Assembly (NCBI GenBank): GCA_036311565.1
Contig: JAXJPR010000055.1
Span: 1-10,606 of the forward strand
From: Fimousia sp036311565
Lineage (GTDB): Bacteria > Bacillota > Clostridia > Lachnospirales > Lachnospiraceae
DNA length: 10,606 nucleotides
Reading direction: 5' to 3'
The notes under the pieces were generated by a model. The model did no database searches. It had not been told where the DNA came from and saw nothing but the letters and a program-made list of their open reading frames with translations. A program made the translations under genes and the position numbers. Below, one piece after another: positions 1-6,282 of the stretch; the stretch's first letter is position 1, and every line of letters begins with the position of its first letter.

Positions 1-399
1 TAACAGCAGCTTACTTATGATAACTGCCATCATATAATTCCCACTATAGGCATGCACTAATAAATCTGGAACAGTTTTTAACCATATTACCAGCAGGCTT
101 GCGATAAATTCTGCAAACAGGCTGATCACCGCATACAGGCCACTCATAAAAATACTGAGCTTGATTCCTTTTTGATATGTCATGGCAATCTTACATACAA
201 CCATTACCGAGCACAGGATATTCACACTTGCATTTGTAAATCCCACATTGATACAGGACATGATGACTGCAAATCCCAACAACATGCCTGCATACTTTTT
301 ATTACTTAACTGCTGCTGTTTGAAAAAGTTTTGCAGTAAGATTGTAAACATCGTATAATCAAAAAGATTTACACCAATTTCAAATATGTATTTCCACAT
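1..399 (-). CDS. AgrC-like sensor histidine kinase, N-terminal membrane part (partial, cut by window edge)
   Basis: The reading frame opens with ATG at 399-397 and runs without a stop to base 1, giving 133 residues of an incomplete protein. A GAGGAGG ribosome site lies at 413-407, inside the end of the upstream regulator gene, 7 nt before the ATG. Only one base separates the regulator stop from this ATG, so the two are translationally linked. The visible part is almost entirely hydrophobic, with about five membrane helices at residues 4-24, 37-55, 57-75, 81-108 and 120 onward, joined by short loops. This polytopic N-terminus directly after a LytTR regulator is the layout of AgrC-type peptide-sensing kinases. 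Their dimerisation and GHKL ATPase domains would lie beyond the window. The kinase assignment is inferred from architecture and neighbour, because no catalytic motif is visible. Another polytopic membrane protein is possible. Confidence 0.7.
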   Translation of the reverse strand, partial: MWKYIFEIGVNLFDYTMFTILLQNFFKQQQLSNKKYAGMLLGFAVIMSCINVGFTNASVNILCSVMVVCKIAMTYQKGIKLSIFMSGLYAVISLFAEFIASLLVIWLKTVPDLLVHAYSGNYMMAVIISKLLL

Positions 400-400
400 A

Positions 401-1114
401 TTAAATCCTCCTCATGAAAAATATGTGCATTGCCTGCTGTACCTCATTTTTATGCTTTTTGCTAATTGGTATCGTTTCTCCACTTTTTAGTAAAATCTTA
501 TCTTTTTCTATGGTATCAATCCAATTCATATTTACAATGTAGGATGCGTGGCACTGTAGGAACATTCCTCCCCTTAACTTTCTCAACGTATTTTTTACTG
601 TATCGTAATACTCAAAAACCTCTTCCTGCTCCGTATAAATCAACATCTTTCGTTTGTTGCTTTCAAAATATTTAATTTTCAGACATTCCAGGTGGATTTG
701 TTTCTTCTTATATTGAAAGGAAAAAATCTGTTTTCTAAGAGACAGTTCACAGATTGCCTTTTGTAATATATTATTAAATCGTTTTTCATCTATTGGTTTT
801 TTTATAAAATTAAATGCCCTGACATCAAATGCATCATATATATATTCTTCATGACTTGTGATAAAGATAATGATACATTCTTTATTCTCATTACGTATGG
901 TCTTTGCAAGTTCGATTCCTGATATTCCCGGCATCTCAATATCCAAAAAATAAAGATCAAATTGCATATGGTTCTTTTTCATATAATGAAGCATATCTTC
1001 TGCTATATAAAAAAAATCACATTCCATACGATGGCTTCCATCATGCCGATCTATTAACTTTTCTATCTCACGAATCATCCTATGTGAATCGTCACAAATT
1101 GCTATTTTTAACAC
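401..1114 (-). CDS. LytTR-family (AgrA/VirR-like) response regulator
   Basis: This is a 237-residue cytoplasmic transcription regulator. The receiver domain covers about residues 1-122, with acidic residues D8 and D9, the phospho-acceptor D58 in FLDIEMPG, T86 in FITS, and K106 in IKKP. A LytTR DNA-binding domain follows at about 130-235, recognisable from KIKYFES, the stretch FLQCHASYIVNM and the late basic segment ISKKHKNEV. The start is GTG at 1114-1112, supported by an AAAGGAG site 8 nt upstream; no better ATG exists. The length matches AgrA-type proteins (about 240). It is expected to be phosphorylated by the membrane kinase encoded immediately downstream. LytTR domains usually bind paired direct repeats, and none was identified here. 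A TTTACA/TAAAAT promoter lies just upstream. The family assignment is firm; the stimulus and targets are unknown. Confidence 0.93.
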   Translation of the reverse strand: MLKIAICDDSHRMIREIEKLIDRHDGSHRMECDFFYIAEDMLHYMKKNHMQFDLYFLDIEMPGISGIELAKTIRNENKECIIIFITSHEEYIYDAFDVRAFNFIKKPIDEKRFNNILQKAICELSLRKQIFSFQYKKKQIHLECLKIKYFESNKRKMLIYTEQEEVFEYYDTVKNTLRKLRGGMFLQCHASYIVNMNWIDTIEKDKILLKSGETIPISKKHKNEVQQAMHIFFMRRI

Positions 1115-1155
1115 CAGTCAGACTCCTTTGCGCAGTTTTTGACTATCCCCGCGTC

Positions 1156-1185
1156 ATTTTATCACAATCTTGCCTTTTTTGTAAA
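1156..1185 (-). promoter_or_regulatory. Sigma-A-type promoter for the LytTR regulator operon
   Basis: On the minus strand a TTTACA -35 box (1185-1180) and a TAAAAT -10 box (1161-1156) are 18 bp apart. Each matches five of six consensus bases. The expected start of transcription is about 35 bp before the GTG start of the regulator. The promoter lies just past the hairpin that ends the upstream gene, so the LytTR pair is probably its own unit. Confidence 0.55.
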
Positions 1186-1187
1186 TA

Positions 1188-1230
1188 AAGAAAGCAGGTC
1201 CTGATTTCTTATGTCAGACACCCGCTTCTT
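1188..1230 (-). terminator. Imperfect terminator hairpin downstream of the zinc-ribbon gene
   Basis: The arms 1188-1204 and 1214-1230 pair as AAGAA/TTCTT, GC/GC, GGT/ACC and CTGA/TCAG, with small bulges and a loop of about 9 nt. Read on the minus strand, the stem starts 2 nt after the stop of the 1233-1628 gene and is followed by a T-rich but interrupted tail (TTTATTTAC). The bulges and broken T-tract suggest partial termination. Confidence 0.5.
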
Positions 1231-1232
1231 CT

Positions 1233-1628
1233 TTAACTCTTCTTCTGAAATTCATTTCCACATTTTGGACAAGTTACAATAATCTTTCCTTTCCCTTTTG
1301 GAATCTTGATTTTTTGACCACACTTCTTACATCTATAAATATGATAATCCTTTCGGATTTCATGATATGCCTGCTGCTTACCAAAGGCTTTTCGGATTCC
1401 TGCTGTCTTATCTAAAAACCATTGGTTCTGTCTGTAACATTTCTGATGGTTTCTGGAAAAAATCCGGCTGTAAGAAAAAATAAACAACACTATTATTAAC
1501 AAATTCAACAGCTGATTACCAATAAACATATTAAGAATAATAAGTACGATCAATACGGTATTTAAAAAATTCCCAAGTTGATCGACTCCATATCTTCCCT
1601 GCATAAAACGCATCAATTTTTCTTTCAT
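1233..1628 (-). CDS. Small membrane protein with C-terminal zinc ribbon, function unknown
   Basis: This is a 131-residue protein. A basic N-terminus carries the segment RFMQGRYGVDQLGNFL, followed by two hydrophobic helices at about 22-36 and 40-55. A basic linker leads to a C-terminal zinc ribbon whose ligands are C100 and C103 (CKKCG) and C120 and C123 (CPKCG), 16 residues between the pairs. The ribbon should face the cytoplasm, since both ends flank a helical hairpin. I recall proteins starting this way as conserved uncharacterised membrane proteins of Clostridia; that is from memory, not a search. The ATG has only a weak GGGG ribosome site 5 nt upstream. It is transcribed divergently from the OmpR-family regulator on its right and is followed by a hairpin, so it is probably monocistronic. 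The ribbon could bind nucleic acid or a protein partner; nothing in the sequence decides this. Confidence 0.85.
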   Translation of the reverse strand: MKEKLMRFMQGRYGVDQLGNFLNTVLIVLIILNMFIGNQLLNLLIIVLFIFSYSRIFSRNHQKCYRQNQWFLDKTAGIRKAFGKQQAYHEIRKDYHIYRCKKCGQKIKIPKGKGKIIVTCPKCGNEFQKKS

Positions 1629-1708
1629 AGTTTCCCCGCTTTCTATTTATAAAATAATGATTCTTTTCTTTCGACTACATTAAAACTAACATATAAAAAT
1701 AAACTAGA

Positions 1709-1725
1709 AATAAATCTGATTTATT
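1709..1725. promoter_or_regulatory. 17-bp perfect palindrome, candidate operator
   Basis: The site reads AATAAATC, a central T, then GATTTATT, so the 8-bp arms match perfectly. It lies in the divergent region between the zinc-ribbon gene and the regulator-kinase pair. Its right half overlaps the proposed -35 box of the rightward promoter. The position suits a binding site for a dimeric regulator, but in such AT-rich DNA a chance palindrome cannot be excluded. Confidence 0.35.
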
Positions 1726-1751
1726 CAAACTTTACCTTTCTATGATATACT
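1724..1751 (+). promoter_or_regulatory. Candidate promoter for the rightward regulator-kinase operon
   Basis: A TATACT -10 box (1746-1751; five of six consensus bases) follows a TTCAAA -35 box (1724-1729; four of six) with a 16-bp spacer. The -10 lies downstream of an in-frame ATG at 1742, which argues that this ATG is not the start of the regulator. An alternative pair is TTTACC (1731-1736) with TTATAA (1755-1760), 18 bp apart. Confidence 0.5.
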
Positions 1752-1786
1752 ACCTTATAAATAAGAAATTGGAAAGGAGTTTTTTT

Positions 1787-2464
1787 ATGTTTCATATTTT
1801 AGTCGTTGAAGATGATCCTCACACAAGAAAACTAATGGAAACCGTTATTGCAAAAAATGGTTACACCGTATATACAGTAAAAAACGGCGTCGAAGCCTTA
1901 GATGCCTTTGATAAATATCACATTGATCTGATTGTTTTAGATATTATGATGCCAGAGATGGATGGATACGAATTTACGAAGATCATCCGGGAATGGCAGG
2001 AAAACATTCCGATTCTCATGGTTTCTGCCAAGCAGCAGCCAGAAGATAAGAAAAAGGGATTTTTAGTGGGAACGGATGATTATATGACCAAACCGGTAGA
2101 TGAAGAAGAAATGCTCCTGCGCATTAAGGCCCTTCTTCGTCGTGCCAATATTGTTAATGAACGAAAAATCATCATTGGAGATGTCACTCTTAATTATGAC
2201 GAATTAAGCGTGAACAAGTCTGGCATCACTCAGACGCTTCCGCAAAAAGAATTTTATGTATTATATAAACTACTTTCTTATCCAAATAAGATTTTCACCC
2301 GTCTTCAGTTGATGGATGAGATCTGGGGACTGGACAGTGAAACGACCGATATGACTGTCAATGTGCATATTAATCGTTTGAGAAAACGGTTTGAGGGATG
2401 GGAAGAATTTGAAATTATCACGGTCCGCGGACTTGGATATAAGGCGGTGAAACATGATAAATAA
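1787..2464 (+). CDS. OmpR/PhoB-family response regulator (winged-helix)
   Basis: This is a 225-residue cytoplasmic transcription regulator. Receiver domain, about residues 1-118: acidic D9 and D10, phospho-acceptor D52 in VLDIMMPEMDG, S80 in MVSAK, and K102 in TKPVD. C-terminal winged helix, about 127-222: LPQKEFYVLYKLLSYP, TRLQLMDEIWG, the recognition region VNVHINRLRKRF and the terminal hairpin VRGLGYK. I place the start at ATG 1787, because an AAAGGAG site sits 7 nt upstream and the family begins here. An in-frame ATG at 1742 would add 15 untypical residues, and a promoter -10 box lies within that extension. The gene overlaps the next one by 11 nt, so the two form a two-component pair. It is weakly similar in layout to SaeR-like regulators, but the target is unknown. 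Confidence 0.95.
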   Translation: MFHILVVEDDPHTRKLMETVIAKNGYTVYTVKNGVEALDAFDKYHIDLIVLDIMMPEMDGYEFTKIIREWQENIPILMVSAKQQPEDKKKGFLVGTDDYMTKPVDEEEMLLRIKALLRRANIVNERKIIIGDVTLNYDELSVNKSGITQTLPQKEFYVLYKLLSYPNKIFTRLQLMDEIWGLDSETTDMTVNVHINRLRKRFEGWEEFEIITVRGLGYKAVKHDK

Positions 2465-3524
2465 ACAAAACTTTGAAAAACGGCCAAAACAAATTTATGT
2501 CGGTTTAAATTTATGTCTGACATTTTTCATTTTTCTAATTAGTTCTGTTACTATGATTTTAGTCGGAATCATTGTTTTTTGCCTATTTTATTTTCAGATT
2601 ATTGACAAACCATTTTTTCCATCCACCATTGGAAATATTGTATTTTTCCTCGCAATTTTAAGTATTGTCATCAGCACTTGTATTTCGCCGCTCATAACAC
2701 ACTTTCCACTGCGCCCGATTCGTAAAATTATCAATGCCACTAACGAACTGGCCAAAGGAAATTTTGAAACAAGAATTCATTTAGAATATCCCATGGAATT
2801 AAAACATCTCTCTGAAAGCTTTAATTCTATGGCTTCTGAACTGGAAAATACCACACTGCTTCGAAATGATTTTATTAATAACTTTTCCCATGAATTTAAG
2901 ACTCCTATTGTCTCCATCAAGGGATTTGCAAAATTATTAAAAGAAGATGATATTTCCTTTGAAAAAAAACAGGAATATTTGAATATTATCATCCATGAAG
3001 CAGAACGTCTGGCAACCCTGTCCACAAAAGTCCTGGATTTATCCAAAATTGAAGGGCAGACCGAACTCCATCACATCACTACTTACAATCTGGCAGAACA
3101 AATCCGTCTTTCTTTTTTACTTTTAGAAAACAAATGGTCTGCTAAAAACATTGATTTTTCCATTGAACTTGAAGAAATCAACATCAGTGCTAATGAAGAA
3201 ATGCTTCAGCAGGTATTTGTCAACTTATTAGACAATGCCATTAAATTTACGCCGGAAGGTGGCTTTATTGATCTCTCATTAACCGCAAAAAATGCCCAGA
3301 TCCTCTTTCATTTAAAAGACACGGGAATTGGCATGGATGAACAGACGTTATCCCATATTTTCCATAAATTTTATCAGGCGGACACTTCCCATCAGCAGGA
3401 AGGAAATGGACTTGGCATGACTTTAGTAAAGCAGATTATCGATTTACATCACGGAACAATTCAAGTGGACAGCCAATTAGGCAAAGGAACCGAAGTAACT
3501 ATTTCCCTGCCTTGCTATCGATAA
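2454..3524 (+). CDS. Sensor histidine kinase with minimal extracytoplasmic loop (HAMP-HisKA-HATPase)
   Basis: This is a 356-residue membrane kinase. Two hydrophobic segments at about 18-48 and 61-82 enclose a loop of only about a dozen residues, so no extracellular sensor domain exists. A HAMP linker (about 83-135) follows, then HisKA with phospho-acceptor H146 in FSHEFKTP. The ATPase domain has the N box NLLDNAIKF (257-265), G1 DTGIGM (289-294), F box FHKFYQ and G2 GNGLGM (317-322). All catalytic residues are present. The ATG lies inside the regulator gene (11-nt overlap) behind an AAGGCGG site, so translation is coupled. The size and short loop resemble intramembrane-sensing kinases such as SaeS, which often respond to envelope stress or partner membrane proteins; that comparison is inference. 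No ABC transporter lies beside it, unlike the BceS class. Confidence 0.95.
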   Translation: MINKQNFEKRPKQIYVGLNLCLTFFIFLISSVTMILVGIIVFCLFYFQIIDKPFFPSTIGNIVFFLAILSIVISTCISPLITHFPLRPIRKIINATNELAKGNFETRIHLEYPMELKHLSESFNSMASELENTTLLRNDFINNFSHEFKTPIVSIKGFAKLLKEDDISFEKKQEYLNIIIHEAERLATLSTKVLDLSKIEGQTELHHITTYNLAEQIRLSFLLLENKWSAKNIDFSIELEEINISANEEMLQQVFVNLLDNAIKFTPEGGFIDLSLTAKNAQILFHLKDTGIGMDEQTLSHIFHKFYQADTSHQQEGNGLGMTLVKQIIDLHHGTIQVDSQLGKGTEVTISLPCYR

Positions 3525-3527
3525 ACA

Positions 3528-3555
3528 AAGAAGCTCGAGAAAACTCGAGCTTCTT
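3528..3555. terminator. Bidirectional terminator hairpin between the kinase and hisF
   Basis: The 12-bp perfect stem AAGAAGCTCGAG / CTCGAGCTTCTT has an AAAA loop. It lies between the stops of two convergent genes, 3 nt after the kinase stop and 4 nt after the hisF stop on the other strand. The T-rich tails are short on both sides, slightly better on the minus strand (CTTCTTTGTTT). Confidence 0.85.
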
Positions 3556-3559
3556 ATAT

Positions 3560-4321
3560 CTATAATCTTACACTAATGCCTCTTCTTCTTAAATCTGCTT
3601 TTAGATCGTTAATTTCTAATTCTTTAAAATGGAACAAAGATGCAGCCAGTGCAGCATCTGCTTTTCCTTCTGTCAGAACATCATAAAAATGATCTTTGGT
3701 TCCTGCTCCTCCTGATGCAATGACTGGAATAGAAACATTTTCAGAAATGATACGTGTCAGTTCCACATCATATCCAGCTTTTGTTCCATCACAATCCATA
3801 CTGGTCAATAAGATTTCACCAGCACCTCGTTTTTCTGCTTCCATTGCCCATTCGACTGCATCTAATCCAACGTTGATACGTCCACCATTTTTATATACAT
3901 CCCATCCGAATCCATCGGCTCTTTTTTTCGCATCAATGGCAACGACCACACACTGGCTGCCAAACTTGTCTGCTGCATCTGAAATCAGATTTGGTGTATT
4001 GAGGGCAGATGAATTAATGGAGATCTTGTCTGCACCTTCTCTTAGAATTGCCTTAAAATCATCTACCGTACGGATTCCTCCACCAACAGTGAATGGAATA
4101 AATACTGTCTCTGCTACCTTTCTTACCATATCAATCATAATATTTCTTGCATCAGAAGATGCAGTAATATCTAAAAATACTAATTCGTCTGCACCAGCTG
4201 TATCATAAGCGGCCCCAACAGCCACAGGATCACCAGCATCAACTAAGTTTACAAAATTTACACCTTTTACTACCCTTCCAGCGTGCACATCCAGACAGGG
4301 AATAATTCTCTTTGTATGCAT
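3560..4321 (-). CDS. hisF: Imidazole glycerol phosphate synthase, cyclase subunit HisF
   Basis: HisF is the (beta/alpha)8-barrel cyclase of histidine synthesis. With ammonia supplied by HisH it converts PRFAR into imidazole glycerol phosphate and AICAR in the cytoplasm. The protein has the N-terminal RIIPCLDVHAGRVVKG, the phosphate-binding segments VGGGIRT and ASGGAG, and catalytic aspartates at D11 and D130. Two in-frame ATGs compete, at 4327 and 4321. I choose 4321: the GGAGG site is 9 nt from it but only 3 nt from 4327, and this start gives 253 residues with D11 and D130 in the numbering of Thermotoga maritima HisF. The gene follows hisH after 23 nt and is the last of its operon, with a hairpin 4 nt beyond the stop. 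No residue expected for activity seems missing. Confidence 0.97.
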   Translation of the reverse strand: MHTKRIIPCLDVHAGRVVKGVNFVNLVDAGDPVAVGAAYDTAGADELVFLDITASSDARNIMIDMVRKVAETVFIPFTVGGGIRTVDDFKAILREGADKISINSSALNTPNLISDAADKFGSQCVVVAIDAKKRADGFGWDVYKNGGRINVGLDAVEWAMEAEKRGAGEILLTSMDCDGTKAGYDVELTRIISENVSIPVIASGGAGTKDHFYDVLTEGKADAALAASLFHFKELEINDLKADLRRRGISVRL

Positions 4322-4344
4322 ATTCATTTTCCTCCCAGCACCAA

Positions 4345-4947
4345 TTAAAGTTCAATAAAATTTTTCAGGATCTGCAGTCCTACGCTTCCACTCTTTTCTG
4401 GATGGAATTGACATGCGAATACATTGTCCTTTTCCACAGAAGCATGGATCAAAGTAGAATATTCCGTAGTTGCTGCTACAATGTTTTCTGCTGCTTTTAG
4501 ATAATAGGAATGTACGAAATATACATATGGATTTTCTTCTAATCCCTGAAAAAGTTTTGCACCATCTTTGATCTTCAAAGAATTCCATCCCATGTGAGGA
4601 ATCTTAAGTCCTTCTTTTGCCGGAATTCTTAAAATGTCTCCATCTAAAATTCCAAGTCCTGTGGCTCCCGGAGTTTCATCACTGTTTTTAAATAATAGCT
4701 GAAGACCCAGACAGATTCCTAAAAATGGCGTTTTCTTATCAACCACATCATAAATCGTATTTTTCAGTCCATAGGCATTGATTTTCTCCATAGCGTCACC
4801 AAAAGCGCCTACTCCTGGAAGGATGACCTTATCACTGTTTAAGATCACATCTTTGTCACGGGTGATTACAGCCTCTTCACCAAGATACTGGACTGCCTTT
4901 TCTACACTTTTAATATTTCCTGCATCATAATCAATAATTGCAATCAT
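4345..4947 (-). CDS. hisH: Imidazole glycerol phosphate synthase, glutamine amidotransferase subunit HisH
   Basis: HisH is a class I glutaminase that releases ammonia from glutamine and channels it into HisF. The 200-residue length is normal. The catalytic triad is complete: C79 in the nucleophile elbow GICLGLQ, and H182 and E184 in QFHPEKSG. The N-terminal IIDYDAGNIKSV, the oxyanion-region motif PGVGAFGDAM and PHMGWN are all family signatures. The ATG directly abuts the stop of the sirtuin-like gene (TAAATG), with a GAGG site 8 nt upstream inside that gene, so reinitiation or coupled translation is likely. Only hisH and hisF are present. The other histidine genes must lie elsewhere, as no hisG, hisD, hisB, hisA or hisI is seen in the window. 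Confidence 0.97.
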   Translation of the reverse strand: MIAIIDYDAGNIKSVEKAVQYLGEEAVITRDKDVILNSDKVILPGVGAFGDAMEKINAYGLKNTIYDVVDKKTPFLGICLGLQLLFKNSDETPGATGLGILDGDILRIPAKEGLKIPHMGWNSLKIKDGAKLFQGLEENPYVYFVHSYYLKAAENIVAATTEYSTLIHASVEKDNVFACQFHPEKSGSVGLQILKNFIEL

Positions 4948-5754
4948 TTACTTGTCCTCTTTCATTGTTAAAAACTCTTTGCTGTTTACGGCTACGGTTT
5001 CTGCTTTCCCGCTCAGTTCTTCTCCAATTTGATATAAATATTCGTGCACCCGAATCAAATGAGATTTTTGATTGTAAAATGCAATTTTTTCAAATGGCCA
5101 CTTAAATAGTGATGGTAGTTCGAATCCTTCTCCCAGTTCTAAAATCAAAACTTTTTTATTGATGGTCCCCTGAAGCCATTTTGTGTATTTCCCCCACATC
5201 TGAAGATATCCTTCTTCCAAATAGCTGCCAACTGTTTCATCATTTCTTATATTAAATACAAAATTCTGTCCGCAATGTGGGCATTGCAAGGTTTCACATT
5301 CTCCCGTTCTTTCATAATAGTTAATCAAATCACGGATGCCTGGAAGGGCTGGATAGATTTTATGTTCACAAGGCTTTTCACACTGAAAGAACTCTCCACT
5401 TCCACATGGAATTACAATTCTGTCATCTTTTAAACCCGTTTTATAAAGAAGGTTGTCCTTGTTACTCGTAACCACAAAATAATTCTTACCTTCTAATGCT
5501 TCGCAAAGATCGTCAAAATAGGACACATGTTCCATTGTTAAAAGATAATTACGATAATACATCTCTAACATCTGGTCCCTTTGTGGTCCCTGCTCTGCAA
5601 GCAGCTTTTCATAACCTTTCATTCCCTGAGCTTTATAATAGTTTCTTACTTCATCAGAATCTTTCGGAATTAACTTTTCTGCGCTTAATTCCCGCCCGAT
5701 TCCAACAAGCACCATATCTGCTTCTTTTATCTGATTCACATATTTTTGTAACAT
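4948..5754 (-). CDS. Degenerate sirtuin-like (SIR2-fold) protein in the hisHF operon
   Basis: This 268-residue protein has sirtuin landmarks in order, but altered. VLVGIG (15-20) sits where the NAD-binding GAGxS motif is expected. VVTSNKDNLLYKTG (94-107) replaces the usual TQNID-LHxxAG. IPCGSGEFFQC (115-125) replaces the catalytic HG segment, so the acyl-lysine deacetylase histidine appears to be Cys (C117). C125, C129, C158 and C161 (CxxxC, later CPHC) form a plausible four-Cys zinc site. VLILELGEG (202-210) would be the late Rossmann strand. The start is ATG 5754, with AAGGAG 7 nt upstream; a further upstream ATG at 5802 adds 16 residues with no good ribosome site. The gene is first in the operon with hisH and hisF. 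It may bind NAD or a nucleotide without deacetylating, or catalyse another ADP-ribosyl reaction; its true activity is unknown. Confidence 0.8.
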   Translation of the reverse strand: MLQKYVNQIKEADMVLVGIGRELSAEKLIPKDSDEVRNYYKAQGMKGYEKLLAEQGPQRDQMLEMYYRNYLLTMEHVSYFDDLCEALEGKNYFVVTSNKDNLLYKTGLKDDRIVIPCGSGEFFQCEKPCEHKIYPALPGIRDLINYYERTGECETLQCPHCGQNFVFNIRNDETVGSYLEEGYLQMWGKYTKWLQGTINKKVLILELGEGFELPSLFKWPFEKIAFYNQKSHLIRVHEYLYQIGEELSGKAETVAVNSKEFLTMKEDK

Positions 5755-5823
5755 ATGACACTCCTTGTTTCTATTCATTTCCACACAAAAATAACTTTGC
5801 ATTTGTCATGGGGATCTCACTCA

Positions 5824-5851
5824 ATTATACCGAAAATAAAGAAATATGCAA
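5824..5851 (-). promoter_or_regulatory. Promoter for the sirtuin-like/hisH/hisF operon
   Basis: On the minus strand a perfect TATAAT -10 box (5829-5824) lies 16 bp after TTGCAT (5851-5846), a weak -35. Transcription would start near 5817, giving a leader of about 60 nt. The leader is too short for a T-box or a leader-peptide attenuator, and none was seen. Confidence 0.6.
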
Positions 5852-5878
5852 TGTTTCATCCTGCAAAAATCTAGAAAT

Positions 5879-5907
5879 TTGCAAAATTTGAAAATATATA
5901 TTATAAT
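5879..5907 (+). promoter_or_regulatory. Strong sigma-A promoter for the 67-residue protein gene
   Basis: A perfect TATAAT -10 box (5902-5907) follows TTGCAA (5879-5884; four of six consensus bases) with an ideal 17-bp spacer. It drives transcription away from the divergent his-operon promoter; the two -35 boxes are 27 bp apart. Confidence 0.7.
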
Positions 5908-5937
5908 AATCCAGTATTTGAAAAAGGAGGAATGAAT

Positions 5938-6141
5938 ATGAAATCAAACGTTTACGTTGAATATCAGGGTCAGCAGGCACTCATAAAAGATGTTTTAGCT
6001 GCAATAAAAAAAGAATGGACAGCTGCTGGCAATAAAATCAAAGACATTGATACATTAGATATGTATGTAAAACCTGAAGAACATACAGTTTATTATGTAA
6101 TCAACGGAGAAGATGGCACATCTGGATCACTGCCTCTTTAG
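5938..6141 (+). CDS. Small DUF6465-like protein, 67 residues, function unknown
   Basis: This is a compact soluble protein without signal peptide, membrane helix or cysteine. It begins MKSNVYVEYQGQQALIKDVL, continues with a charged helix containing KKEWTAAG, and ends with DTLDMYVKPEEHTVYYVING. The pattern is beta-alpha-beta-beta: an opening strand, one helix, then LDMYVKPEE and VYYVING as paired strands. I recall this closing signature from the Lachnospiraceae family DUF6465, whose members often carry an added Lys/Ala-rich N-terminus that is absent here; the assignment is from memory. The start is ATG 5938, because the AAGGAGG site ending at 5930 is 7 nt from it but only 1 nt from the ATG at 5932. 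A near-ideal promoter, a strong ribosome site and a long hairpin terminator suggest high expression as a single-gene transcript. No function can be assigned. Confidence 0.85.
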   Translation: MKSNVYVEYQGQQALIKDVLAAIKKEWTAAGNKIKDIDTLDMYVKPEEHTVYYVINGEDGTSGSLPL

Positions 6142-6232
6142 TACATAAGCAATGGGAAAACCTGACATGAGACTATTAGATGATCGACAGTTTAGAAAAC
6201 CAACAAGGATGGTTCCTGTTAGCTTAATAACG

Positions 6233-6282
6233 AAAAAAGTGTTCTAATGACAATGAAACAACTGTCATTAGAACACTTTTTT
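6233..6282. terminator. Long bidirectional terminator hairpin
   Basis: The 20-bp perfect stem has arms at 6233-6252 and 6263-6282 around a 10-nt loop. The core GTGTTCTAATGACA is flanked by six A and then six T, so a T-tract is present whichever strand is read. It ends the plus-strand small-protein transcript and the minus-strand kinase transcript. It overlaps the kinase stop codon (6283-6281). Confidence 0.93.

Noticed and set aside
1742..1786. In-frame upstream ATG extending the OmpR-family regulator by 15 residues
   Set aside because: The extension has no ribosome site, contains a good promoter -10 box and adds residues not typical of the family. ATG 1787 has AAAGGAG 7 nt upstream.
3696..4208. 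Long open frame on the plus strand opposite hisF
   Set aside because: It is an antisense shadow of a well-conserved gene, with no ribosome site and no recognisable domain.
5755..5802. Upstream ATG extending the sirtuin-like protein by 16 residues
   Set aside because: No ribosome site lies at that ATG, and the extension overlaps the proposed leader. ATG 5754 has AAGGAG at ideal spacing.
5755..5823. Possible T-box, riboswitch or histidine leader peptide upstream of the his operon
   Set aside because: The leader is only about 60 nt from the predicted transcription start. No His-codon run, T-box sequence or terminator-antiterminator pair is visible.
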